A stretch of 64,000 nucleotides of DNA from Epiperipatus broadwayi (Eukaryota > Onychophora > Udeonychophora > Euonychophora > Peripatidae): positions 4,934,392-4,998,391 of the forward strand of contig JAQFVV010000032.1 of the NCBI GenBank assembly GCA_028023455.1, given 5' to 3'. The notes beneath the pieces were generated by a model. The model worked only from the letters and a program-made list of their open reading frames with translations, ran no database searches and was not told where the DNA came from. Below, in pieces: positions 51,883 through 64,000 of this stretch; position 1 is the stretch's first letter, and each line of letters starts with the position of its first letter. The position numbers and the translations under genes are program-made.

Positions 51883-52134
51883 CTAAATAAATGGATTTCT
51901 GAATGACTCCAAAATGTGAAAAGACTGCCTACATTTAAGACACACATATATTTCATCAGCATTGTAAAAATACTGTTGATAATGAGAAATAGAATTTTTA
52001 CCTATTAAATTAAAACACACATGGTGCAGTGAATTTTCAGTGTGATTCTGTTGTGGTTTAAAAGAATTACTACAACCATCACAGACATAACTACAATATT
52101 TGACACTTTTATCAAAGTAGGTAACATGATAAAA
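51883..52134 (-). CDS. Cys/His-rich open frame (zinc-finger-like), exon or relic
   Basis: An 83-codon minus-strand frame between TGA (52137-52135) and TAG (51885-51883) with no in-frame Met at its beginning. It reads YCSYVCDGCSNSFKP, then NHTENSLHHVC, and about 48 residues after the first Cys pair YVCLKCRQSFHI. Two YVC-x2-C-x3/4-SF units resemble the N-terminal half of C2H2 fingers, but the His spacing is not canonical in the first and His is missing in the second. Neighbouring frames are unrelated. It could be an exon of an unknown gene, a degraded zinc-finger retrocopy or part of a mobile-element protein. No splice sites were established. Confidence 0.3.
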   Translation of the reverse strand, partial: FYHVTYFDKSVKYCSYVCDGCSNSFKPQQNHTENSLHHVCFNLIGKNSISHYQQYFYNADEIYVCLKCRQSFHILESFRNPFI

Positions 52135-52137
52135 TCA

Positions 52138-54288
52138 AATATTTACTTATAAATAATGCTAATATATTATGTAGCCTGATGAGTGCATAATTCTGAAAGA
52201 GTATTGAAAACAGAGTCCCAAATTCAGATGTATCGAAAGATTTTTCAGAAAAAAAATTATCTGAAGGATGTACAATAAGTAGTAATTTCTAGGCTGAAGA
52301 TTTGTCCAAGAAAATAGAATCAGATTTCCATAAAAAAATTGTAAAAACTGTAAACATACCTCCAAAAGATATGCCTAAAAGAGATGTTGCATTGGTGATG
52401 ACTGAATTCTTTCCTAATTGCAATCACAACTATATAATTTGTACAGTCATTGCCTCAGTACAAATAACCACGGCTTTTATCCCTCTAATTTATTTATTTT
52501 CTCTTATTTTGTAATGTTCTTCATTGGATTTATTCTCACAAACCTGACAACTTAGAAATTCACATGCGAGGGAAAAGGGTATGGATGGAATAAACAAATA
52601 CACAGGTTTTACCCCCATAAAAACGGAATATTTTAGAAAAGTCAATAGCCAATAGCTTTGATATTTTTTTCTTAAATCCATAGACAATAGCTTTTTTTTG
52701 TTTCATTAACATAATTTTTCCATCATCTCATAATTTAATTTCTTAATTTGATATGTTCTTAATCTCAAGAAGCAGATATTTGTTACTTTGTCTAGTATTT
52801 TTTTTTATTTGTAAAATTTTATATCTTAAAAAAAAAAACTTCGAAGGACTAGAGGAAAATATTTCACTGTGAGAACAGTTTGGAAAAAAAAAACTTTTAC
52901 TGATTTTTTTTTTTGTATTGTTAATTATTCGATCACGTGATCCACTGATATCATTCCTGATGGGAATAAGATGTGCTTCATAATTTCAATAAAATTAAGG
53001 TAAATGGTACTATTTGAAAATTATGGCAAATTTACAATGATAAAATAATAAGGGAATCTATTATTGTTAGTTTGTCAATATTTTTACTATGTAAAAACAT
53101 AATACTTTGGGAAAGACTTTGAATAATATTAATATTCAAAATATATTTTTGCACAATGCTAATAATTGGAACAAAATAATTTAACTGCATATTGCTAAAC
53201 ATACTTTGATTTATAACTAAACATTAATCCTAAAAAAAAAAACTATTTCAAATCAATCACTTTTTGATATTTTAACAAAGTATCTATATAGCACGAAACA
53301 TTCACTAGCTGCCTGCCAGTTTTACTTTTGTTTATATTTCCAATTCTCAAATAAACAAACTTCTTAATATCAAAACCTATTAATAATTGAGCTAAATGAT
53401 TTCAAAAAATTAGATAATGACAACATATATATTCAGGCAAAACTCTTCATACAGTTATGTGCAAGCATAAGAAATGGTGATCATGTGACAACATATATAC
53501 TTAACATAATTAAAAAGCCAACCACCGGCATTAGGATATTAGAATAATTTGCTTTCACAATTATAATAAATATGTTAGAACTTTTTAATTCTAATTTCAA
53601 TTCACTACTATCATCAAAGTATTGATTCAACACTATTTAACCTTCATTAATTAAAATTGTCCTGACTCTCATACCAAACCACCCATTTTCAAAATTTAAC
53701 GTTTAAATTTTCTCGTGCACTATTTTCTTTAAAACAAATTGAATTTAAATTCTCCAGTAATCACTTTTTGTTAACTCTAGAAAAAATAAATGCAATCTAG
53801 TTATTATGCTATACTTTTCATCAAAATACTTAATACCATAAAAGAGACATATTTTTTTCTTTGTACGTTTCAATATTTTTAAATCTTAATATTATTATTT
53901 AATAAACAATTAACTTCCGAGAAAATTTTAATATATTTTAAACTTAGCAATTTTAGCCATCACCAAATTAATGACCTACTTATAAATATTTTCATTTAAT
54001 AGTACTGCTCACACAGAGGACTATATTCAACCTATAATTATTTAATTCTGAGAAGCTCAAATACAGTGCTAATAAAAATATGTAGATAAAAAATATAAAC
54101 AAATAGTTATTATATCACCTAAACAACTGACTGATAACTATAATATATTAACTGATAGTATTGTCTATTTTAAACGTTTGAAAGATCGAACTAAAATTAA
54201 CTTCCAAAAACCAATAGGCAATGATATTTTTAAACATTCAGAGATGGAGCTGAATGTCCTTCTTTCACACTTTTTAGAAGGTAAACTT
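52138..54288. other. AT-rich stretch with one anonymous peptide
   Basis: A 70-codon plus frame (52302-52514, including VNIPPKDMPKRDVALV) is less biased in composition than most chance frames here but matches no family I know. Otherwise nothing, except a family C tail at 53437. Confidence 0.4.
53437..53490 (+). repeat. Dispersed repeat tail (family C), copy
   Basis: AACTCTTCATACAGTTATGTG followed by CAAGCATAAG and AAATGGTGATCATGTGAC, matching 41873-41945. Confidence 0.6.
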
Positions 54289-54383
54289 TGTAACATTTAT
54301 CAAGCGTTTGTAGCCAGAGGTCTGCGCAGCCGTTTCCCGGCCGATGCTTTGACATATGAAAAAAAAAACCTCTGTAACATTTA
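54289..54383 (+). mobile_element. Internally deleted tRNA-derived SINE with TSD
   Basis: Core 54300-54372: TAGCCAGAGGTCTGCGCAGC is the A-box half and TTTCCCGGCCGATGCTTTGA the tail after the B box. The middle present in the 30.5-kb copy is missing. An A-rich tail follows. TGTAACATTTA flanks both sides (54289-54299 and 54373-54383) as an 11-bp target duplication. Confidence 0.75.
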
Positions 54384-54998
54384 ACACAGCTCATTAATAT
54401 AGAATACATTTTTTGAATTGATTTTCTTATAATTTCTATTAATAGTTATTTACCTTAGATTTTCTCTACTTCTTCAACATCCAATATCTTATGGGTGGCA
54501 ATATAGTTAAGGGAGCATGACCAGTAAATTCAGATTTGAATAATAATTATTTAAAACCTATAAAGTGAAGAATGGAATGGTAATATATGCTTATAATCAT
54601 GATGGACATGTAATATTAATATTCTTGCTTCTTGTAATCTTCTTTGCATTGATCTTATTAACAAATATAATTGATAATTTTTCTCATTTACATTTATTTA
54701 ATGCAACATATTTTTTCCATAATTAGTTTTATTTTTTATGTGAATTTACAATTTTTGTTGCTCTGATGCTATAAAAAAAAACTAATTATAGAAACAATAT
54801 GCTACATTGAAAGGACTTATTAAAGATAATGGGCTTGTGATGCATAAAAATTTCTTAAAAGGCAAAGATATAAACTGAGTTGTGACTAAACTCTGAGTAT
54901 TCAATTTGTGCTACTGTATAACATCATCTTTTAAAACAGCATCACATTATTTTTTTAAGATTTTAAAAAGTTACCTTTAATATTTAAATAGAAGTATA

Positions 54999-55462
<464 letters not shown>

Positions 55463-55529
55463 CTCTGGTTCCTAATGTGTAGAATCTTAAAACCATTTAA
55501 ATACACAGAAGATGGATAGTCTGCAATAT

Positions 55530-55862
55530 TTAAATTGGCAAACAAGGGCTTCTCTAAACATGTCATCATCATATTTTCAATGATATGGATAGCTGAAAAG
55601 TTGAAGTGTGGAGAAGATTGAAGCCTGTCCATTAAAGTTTGAATATTTGATATCTTAATATAAACCAAGTACTGATTACATGTGTGTGTGTGTGGGAAAT
55701 GATGATTTGGACCAGCTGGTGAGTATTGGTTCAGCACAAAATACATATATTGGAGATCATTTATCTTTTTCACATGTATGTGGTTATGTGTATTGACTGT
55801 ATAAGATGGAATGGATGACTGAAGGTAGCTAAAAAGTCTGAGTTTAAATCCCCTCTAATTAA
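55530..55862 (+). mobile_element. Hammerhead-bearing repeat (family A), copy 3
   Basis: Plus-strand partner of 55099-55462: CAAACAAGGGCTTCTCTAAA, CATCATCATATTTTCAATGA, CCTGTCCATTAAAGT, ATCTTAATATAAACCAAGTA, ribozyme relic, ending in GAGTTTAAATCCCCTCTAAT. The 5' ends of copies 2 and 3 face each other across about 65 bp. Confidence 0.7.
55702..55760 (+). ncRNA. Hammerhead ribozyme relic (family A copy 3)
   Basis: Helix I (CCAG with TTGG, ATGAT with ATCAT) and helix III (ATACATAT, 55741-55748, then A17) are kept. Two core bases are changed: CTGGTGA for CTGATGA (55715-55721) and AAA for GAA (55738-55740). Helix II now has a G-C closing pair but an A-C mismatch. Expected to be inactive. Confidence 0.7.
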
Positions 55863-56289
55863 AGTTACCTTTAGTAAAAAAAAAAACTAAAGCTATTTCT
55901 GTGAACAATGGTTTTTATTTTTTAATTTGAATGGATAAGAATGCAATTATGATTAGTAATTCATATCCATTTTTTTAAGATATTGTTAAAAAAGAAGTAA
56001 AGGTAATTTACAAAATTTATATCAAGGTTTACCAAAACTACTACATGGATTGATTTGATTTAGATAATCAAAATTGCATTTAGTATAATCCTGATAAAAA
56101 GATTAATCTATATTCTATCAATTAATTCTAAGTTTGCTTTGATATAAATGCTTCAAACATTAATATTTTAGATTATAATTACATAAAATCTAATTTAGAC
56201 AATACAGTTTTGTAGAATCATGTCAAATAATAATTTAATTTCCAGAATGCACCTTTATAAAATGTACATGTGGAAGTGTACACTAGTAG

Positions 56290-57240
56290 CTACTGTTCTC
56301 TTCAATGTAATCTCCTTATACATCTACATACAGATTAAAATGACATTCTCATTTCTGAAAGCACACCTGGGACTCATTTTCAGGAAAACAATTGAGCAGT
56401 TGTTTTACATTTCTGTCGAATATCTGGTGCACTTTTTATCAAAAATTACAGAGAGTTAAATCTGGTGAACAGGCAGAATAGCTTAATTGTATAATTGATT
56501 TTTTGGCCAAAAAGTTTCTCACAATGATTGCACTATGACTTGACTCATTGTCATAATAAGTGTTCCACTTGTCAGACCAAAATTTAAATCTTTTTCTTCA
56601 AACAGAATCTCATAATCTCTGAAGTACTTTTAAATAACATTGCTGGTTGTTTGTTTGTCCTTATTCAATAAATTATTGATGAATTATTCCCTTGTGATTA
56701 AAGAAACACACCAGCATGGTCTTAAACTGTGAATGTGACTTTATGCCTTTTTAGGGTGCAGTAAATCTGGGGATTTTCATTGCATGCTCTGATTTTCAGG
56801 ATCATGGTGGGTGGGGGCACCAAGTATCATTTAGTGATAATTTGAATAAAAATCTCTTGCAACATCAAACCAGCATTGTTTCTGTTCATCCATCAAAATC
56901 CAAGGCAAAATTTTGCAGAAATCTTTCTCATTCCCAATTCTTTATTCAAAATTAGTATAACTGTTAATCTGCAGTTTTCAGCTATCAATCTCACTCTTAA
57001 TCATCTGTCATGCAATATTGCACTTTGTTTATATTGATGTCAATCATTATTGTTTTGGGCTGTCTGCTTCTAGGATCATCTGTCACATCTCCTTGCTCAT
57101 CTTTGAATCTATTATGCCACTCAAACATACTCAATTTCTTCTTAGAATCTTTACCATATGCCACTTGTAAAAAGTTGTAATGTTTCGGTAGCACATTTGC
57201 TGATTTTCACACAGAATTTGATATTAATACATTGTTTCAA
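56290..57240 (-). pseudogene. mariner transposase relic
   Basis: Minus strand from about 57240: INIKFCVKISKCATETLQLF, then after one frameshift AYGKDSKKKLSMFEWHNRFK and GDVTDDPRSRQPKT (57160-57030), the mariner DNA-binding region (KFCVKLGK..TE, AYG, VFEWH.RFK.G, DD.RSGRPS). Further down come ACNENPQIYCTLKRHKV-like residues, a degenerate stretch where HDNAPAH is expected, FGQKINYTIKLF (FLAKK.I) and a decayed C-terminus. The DD34D catalytic residues cannot all be read and stops are frequent. Inverted terminal repeats were not identified. Old and inactive. Confidence 0.75.
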
Positions 57241-57289
57241 ATTGTTCCAAATTTCAATCACCCATTTCCCCCCCTGCAAAGCATACACA

Positions 57290-59398
57290 GGGATATTTAT
57301 TATCTTCTCAACAGCTAACTATAGCTTTATCAGCTAAAAATTTACACACATGTTAGCATAAACATGTTTAAATATGAATATTTATGTGATTTCTATCCAA
57401 TTAAGACATGGATGGCACCATGTGGCTATTCCAGGAATTAAATTCACACCGCATATAGCTTAATTAATAATCACAATACTAAAAATTATGCACATTGATC
57501 AAATAAATATCACATACAGATTGAGAACTATGATAATCTGTTTGCAAAAACCAAGACATAAAAAACTATTTTTAAATCTTCAGTACGGTTTAATGACTTT
57601 CATGTAGAAATACTTAAAGTGGCTGATATATTTGCTATCATAATGTAAATGTAAAAAATCCCATTTTAATATTGATTTATCAATATTTCCTCAAACACAA
57701 CCACACATATCTACTATATACAAAAATTTCAGAAGTAAAAGTGATTTACATATCTATTCTAAGACTTTCAATTACAAATGCATTAACTCAAAGTTTTTTT
57801 GCTGTATGATTAGTTAGAGTAATATTTTATTAAAAAATATTGTTTCAGAATTATTATACAGCAGTAACCTTTTGATCTTACATTTTAGGTGGATTTTATC
57901 TATTAAGACAAAATCATTTTCACAAAAAAATATTGTAAAAGTTAATGGGAGAAAAAAAGATTGAGTAGATTGTTACTCAAAACTTACATGAAGTTTAAAT
58001 AACAGAAGTGACAGATTAAGCAATGATTCAAGATCTTGAAATCTGGAATCCATCATTTTATCATTGGATTAAACCATGCCAAGCAATAAAAAATAATAAA
58101 AAGCATCACTTATTATTATTATCAATCTTCATCATTACCATTATTATTATTGTAATTATTAGTTTTCAAAGGACTAAAAGTAACTAAATAATTTCATGTT
58201 TTCTGTTGTTCAAATGCAATAGTTTTAGAATTTCCTTTTTCAGAAGCAATAAGTTAATTGATTAAAAAAACATTAATAGGAGATTGGCATGTAACTTGTA
58301 AAATTTAAAATAAAAGAATAACTTAATAAAAAAAGACAAAAAAGTTGCATTGAAGGCAAGCAGTCCCTTTTAATATTGGCTTTTCAGTTCAAATTTATTA
58401 TTCTAAATGATTGTTTAAATCGCAGGCTTAATTGTAAATGTAACTGAAACCAGTTGTCAATGAATGTTTTGTGATCAGCTATTTTTTAATCCCTTTGACA
58501 TATACTATTTAATTTGTTTTTTTTTTTTTTTAATGTTCAGGATTCTTCTTGGTTTGTTATTGCATTTGAATGTACACTTTATGTACTAAAAGGCATAAAT
58601 GATGAATACACAGATTTGGATGTCAGAAAAGGCTCCCATTATGAATGAGATAAATATATTATTTTTATTTTTGAGTGTTGCGAATATTATTGAACAAATC
58701 TTAACAAGCTTTGTCATGGAAAAAAAAAGTGATTTCCTGTTTCTGTATATTTGTAGCAAAGGCTGCATTAGTAGTCTACAATTTGGCAGTTTTTTAAATC
58801 TTAGAAATGTTACGTGGGTAATGATTCAGGATTAGCTTTAAGCAATTAATCAAAATATTTTACTTCAAGTGATCAGAATTTGAATTTATGGCAAAGTTGT
58901 TTGTTTGTAACGTTGAGTACAATTATTTCATTATCTCATGGTGGGTAGGTATAATAGAGAATGGATTTTCCAAACCTCAAAGTAATCCAAATTTTGTATC
59001 GCCAATAGTAAAATAAAGTGTCTTCAGATATTCTTGTTACTGTGACTGTTTGTCTGTGGGGTAATTTTATAAGCAATTTCTAAATTTGGTAATTTTTTAA
59101 AGCATTCTAAAGTTATATTGATATATATTTTTTTGATTCTGCAAATAAAAAGTAAGTGAAGATCTAGACCAATTGGTGATAATAGATTTTTTAGTCATTT
59201 TAGCAAAATATTACTATGGCTAGCATGGTTACTATGTTTTCTATTTTATTTTAAAGTCCATTTTAAATTAGTGGTGGGCTGTTGATGGCACTAATAGAAA
59301 TGAAAACCTAGGAATAGATTGAGTTTATTTTTAAAATGTTCTGTTATGCAATGACCTGTGTACATGATTTTTCCATTGTGGGGGTTAACTTATATCTG
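57290..59398. other. AT-rich stretch, nothing assigned
   Basis: No supported gene. The part nearest 59398 may be the eroded continuation of the LINE whose RT is at 59399-59800. Open frames at 58586-58835 on both strands mirror each other and are not called. Confidence 0.4.
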
Positions 59399-59800
59399 TT
59401 ATATACCCAGAAAATTTTTCAAAAATTTAGATATTTGTTTTTTGGATGGTAGGGAGACTGAAATATCATTCATGTAAGCTATATATGAGATATTGTAATT
59501 TAGGCATGATATGTAGATTTCAAGTATGTTATCTTCTTTGATGTTAATTAAAGGATTCATGTAAGTAATTAATAGTAGGGCACTAAGTGGGTGGATAAAT
59601 TGATTTGGTGTGATTGGAGAAAAGTTGCCATTGAGATATGTTTCACGGTTTAATAGTAGATTAAAGTAAATAACATAAGCCTTTAAAATCTTATTTTCTT
59701 TAAGAATTTTAATAAATATGTTTATTGGTACCATGTTGAAGGTTACCTCTATGTCCAGATGAATTAGTATTGCACTGTATTTTTTTACAAAGCTTCAATG
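59399..59800 (-). pseudogene. LINE reverse transcriptase fragment
   Basis: Minus strand from about 59800: AILIHLDIEVTFNMVPINIF (RT motif LD.EKAFDRV with the catalytic Asp kept), then YLNGNFSP, PLSALLLITYMNPLI (from QGCPLSPLLF...EPL) and ISYIAYMNDISVSLP, where the YADD box reads YMND. A 111-codon frame (59734-59399) is open. The order and spacing fit non-LTR retrotransposons of the jockey/CR1/I group rather than RTE or PLE. Loss of YADD means it is inactive. Confidence 0.7.
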
Positions 59801-59939
59801 GTTGTTTTGAATATAAATTCTAACTAACAAGTTGATGTTTTTTTTTGTTGTTGTTTTTTTTTTTTGTTTTTTTGCAAATTACATTTTAGATAATTTTGAT
59901 GTAATAAAGATGTCTACTTTGCCTTTTATTACAGTTTCA

Positions 59940-60030
59940 TTTATTTTGATGAAAGCCATAAGTTAGACGCTAGTCTGGAATATTGGATGAGTAGACACTA
60001 GATAGGAATTTTATGCACAAACTATCTATC
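59940..60030 (+). repeat. Family C fragment with hammerhead-like relic
   Basis: TTGATGA (59948-59954), a hairpin AGC..GTT, GAC (59968-59970), GCTAGTC, TGGAATATTGGATGAGTAG, CACTAGATAGGAATTTTATG and CACAAAC follow the minus-strand order of 41740-41640. C3 is T and GAA is GAC, so it is inactive. The normal TGATGA is kept, unlike the 41.7-kb copy. Confidence 0.6.
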
Positions 60031-61297
60031 ACTAAAATAAATCTCAAGGAACGCATTGCAAATGAGTTAGCTAATAGTAAATTAAAATATGACTCCCAAA
60101 TATCAAATGCAGTTCTTTTACTATAAAGTGAAATTTTTAATAAATTATTGTATGTTATAGTTCACTTATTAATAAATTATAATAAATTATATCAAAGTTT
60201 GGCAAACAATGGTTAACTAACTATTATATATTTTAATAAAAATATATAATAGAATAGTCAATTCCTGGAAGTCAACTATTCTACAATAATTTCATTCACT
60301 TAACTAAACTGAGATTTTGAAAAAACATTTTTTTTGCTAAGAATGTTCCAAAAACTTGATATTTCAGGAACCTGATCGATGGCTTTCTGCTCAATCACAC
60401 AATATACCACCGATAATGATTTAACTGTTATTGTAATATCTTGTTATCTAATAATTTAAAACTAACTTTAAAAAGAGAACTTAATATATTACATACAATT
60501 GAATATCTATAAATCATATATAAAGTCACAGTTTTTAATTTATTTTATTTTATTTCACTTTAACAAACCTTAATTATTGAAGGGTTAAAAATGTTCTAAA
60601 TGTCACATCTTTCCCGTTAAAATATTCACCAGCAGTGCAGCAAATTGCGCATGATCATTTTCAAAATTATGCAAATTAGATTGAAATTTATTGAATGGAA
60701 AACTACAACAACATACAAAATAACATGTGTACGCACATAATTTAATCATCTGACAAAAGAACCGCCAGTGTATGTTTCCTTTTAAACGTAAAGAAGATTC
60801 TCATTTTAATTTATTTAGTATAGATAGCCTTATTTTGAAATTAATGAACTACACGTAAGATTTAATAAAACCAATTATCTTTTAAAATATAATTATAAAT
60901 ATTGCAAAATTTTATTAAAAATTTCCATGTTAATTAGAAATACGAGAATCACTTAAAAAGAAAAAGCTTGCTCACTGAATTTAAAACGCTATCGTATTTT
61001 TGGTTAAGAAAGAATATAAATTTATCGAACAAACCTTTGTTTTTATTACTGCGGCGTGCTCAAATTATGTGGCATTCTTTGAGCTACATGTAAATGTGTA
61101 ATAATTTCAGTTGCAAATTAAAAGGAAATAATGTGCCCTCTGTAATCTAAAAATATCAAATAAGCTAGTTTGCATGCTGTCTATATACGCGCATACATAC
61201 GTATAATGCATTTATATTTATTAATCAATATTAATGGGAAAATATTAGCAGATGATTTGAAGTCCATCTCCTTCCCCAGATGATCCAAAATTAAATC
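60031..61297. other. AT-rich stretch with a CpG-containing part
   Basis: No gene recognised. CpGs are more frequent between 60610 and 61210 (for example GCGGCGTG, TACGCGC, ACGTA), and this part resembles no other repeat in the window. Confidence 0.4.
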
Positions 61298-62721
<1,424 letters not shown>

Positions 62722-63000
62722 TAAAACTTTATTTAAACTTTTCAAATACAAACAATTATTCACATTAAGCCAACACAGGTTACTAGATTGCACAATATTT
62801 TGAGTGATATTATTTTTTGCTCTTCTTTGGGTGTTGTTGGTCTGACCAATGACAATGCTAACATAGGAGTGCAACTTATACCCTTAGATCTTGAATATCA
62901 CATTTTAAGACAACACTTTTTTTTATCAATAGGTTTATTGTCTTGGTTTAAATCTTTGAATTTACATACTTACATTGTGTGTTATGCAAAGTTTATCTCA
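62722..63000 (-). mobile_element. PLE 3'-end fragment (copy 3)
   Basis: Minus strand: ends in GTATTTGAAAAGTTTAAATAAAG, preceded by ACCTGTGTTGGC, AATAATATCACTC, GGTCAGACCAACAACACCC and a B-box-like AAGTTGCACTCC, all matching 48505-48780 in order. Beyond 62940 a short remnant (GGTTTAAATC, ACATTGTGTGTT) matches PLE 2 with a deletion. There is no RT sequence. Confidence 0.7.
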
Positions 63001-63039
63001 TGATTTTACTAAGTATATATTGATTCATCCTTGAAAACA

Positions 63040-63480
63040 GAGAGATTAAATACTGCCCTGGACACCATCATCCCCACTCCCCAGAGGGAGGAAAAAACAG
63101 GACTGGCACTGATCCCCTCATACCCAAATCCCAATGGCCACCTCCATAACCCTGGGAGTTAGGCCCCAGGAACTACCTGGTCTCTTGCCCCCCCCCCAGA
63201 AAGCAGCGATGAATGAACTTGTGGTTTCAATCCAAAATAATTGTTCATTTATATATTGTATTATAAGACTTCAAACCACCATGGCCAGCATCATCTCCAC
63301 TGCCAAGAGAAAAGGAGATCTACATTGCCAATTAAGCTATTCTATCAAAAAAAACAGAGGCATCGCTAGAAAAAAAATCAGACAGAAGGAGCAATCACTA
63401 AGCTTGAGTACATTTTTAAAAGTTACACTTTTTCAAAAAAATTTTGACTTATTAGTTTTTTGTATAATAAAGTAACAAAA
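63040..63480. other. GC-richer patch of unknown origin
   Basis: 63050-63400 has much higher GC than the surroundings, with a poly-C run (63188-63197). A plus-strand frame (63134-63475, 113 codons) starts MATSITLGVRPQELPGLLPP and becomes Lys-rich and then low-complexity. A second plus frame before it reads LDTIIPTPQREEK. No family is recognised. A fragment of a LINE ORF1 or of an imported element is possible. Confidence 0.3.
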
Positions 63481-64000
63481 GCTATACAAAATAGGCTTTT
63501 GACGTCACCTCATATATTTTTCATATTTTTTATTTTACATTTAAAATGTAAAATAATTCAATTAACTCACATTTTATTACATCTTGATGTTAAATACAAC
63601 ATACATTTATAAACTCAACCTCCTGCACATTGCCAGACATAATTGTTCTTCTTGCTAAGACTTTGTGTAAGCTTTCAAACTCTTGATTTTAGCATTAAGG
63701 CATTATTCTATATTAGAATTCAATAAATTTAACTTGATTTGGTAATATGCTTGTAAATGAAAAAAAAAACATATTTAAACTTTGAAAATATTGAAAAAGT
63801 GAAGTCAGAATAACAACTATAGATGCATTTATCATCGAATTGATGTCAGAGAATCATTCTTATGAAATAAACAAATTCTTTTTTAATTGGAATTTGTTTT
63901 TAAAATGTGAATGAAAGAATATTAATTTCTGATAAATCTATCAAATTCTGCCTTAAAATATTGAAATTGACTTTTAAATTTTAAAGATATTTCTATTTAT
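63481..64000. other. AT-rich stretch, nothing recognised
   Basis: No supported gene or element. Confidence 0.5.

Noticed and set aside
52170-52200. CTGATGAG followed by GAAAG on the plus strand
   Set aside because: The bases between do not form helix II and no helix I partner exists.
56220-56459. 79-codon plus-strand open frame
   Set aside because: It lies antisense to the C-terminal part of the mariner relic and is a shadow of it.

Overview
The window is very AT-rich animal nuclear DNA. It has long (TA)n, (AAT)n and (ATT)n tracts, many poly-A/T runs, no bacterial gene organisation, and open frames that almost all stop within 60-90 codons. I find no complete host protein-coding gene. The recognisable content is the debris of selfish elements: Penelope-like elements (PLEs), RTE-type LINEs, another LINE group with a C-terminal CCHH motif, a mariner, a hAT-type miniature element matching the SPIN family, tRNA-derived SINEs, and several short repeats carrying hammerhead ribozyme (HHR) folds. 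This mix points to an invertebrate metazoan. Mollusc, flatworm or arachnid are all plausible and I cannot choose from the sequence alone.

Layout. 0-9 kb: mostly decayed AT-rich DNA, a dispersed repeat enclosed by two long (TA)n tracts (6.9-7.4 kb), and an HHR-bearing repeat with an intact catalytic core (8.04 kb). 9.8-12.0 kb: an old plus-strand RTE copy. 12-17 kb: nothing recognisable. 17.7 kb: LINE C-terminus, then a 306-bp tandem duplication. 19-23.4 kb: inverted repeats, a plus-strand PLE fragment ending in a GIY-YIG domain, and a 268-bp tandem repeat. 24.2-26.2 kb: the most CpG-containing, least repeat-like block, with one possible first exon at 25.3 kb. 27.3 kb: second copy of the HHR repeat. 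30.5 kb: tRNA-derived SINE with 14-bp target duplications. 36.1-38.4 kb: a minus-strand PLE split by a younger RTE, with a 12-bp target duplication. 38.7-41.9 kb: a solo PLE 3' end, an HHR-bearing repeat, a SPIN-like element with a perfect 8-bp duplication, and a 268-bp palindrome with an HHR-like core at its centre. 46.3-46.9 kb: a 322-bp tandem repeat with promoter-like boxes. 48.5-49.9 kb: second minus-strand PLE. 51.9 kb: a Cys/His-rich open frame. 54.3-55.9 kb: SINE, (TA)n, and a head-to-head inverted pair of HHR repeats. 56.3-57.2 kb: mariner relic. 59.4-60.0 kb: LINE RT relic and another HHR-like relic. 61.3 kb: 153 bp of pure (AAT)n. 62.7-63.5 kb: PLE 3' end and a GC-richer patch.

The most interesting system is the set of small ribozyme repeats: seven sites in three sequence families. 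Two sites (8037-8092 plus; 55213-55271 minus) keep every core nucleotide of a type I hammerhead with a very short helix III. The other five are decayed. Small HHR repeats are known as retrozymes and as parts of PLE terminal repeats, and PLEs are present here as a possible enzyme source. Two of the three families occur as head-to-head inverted pairs.
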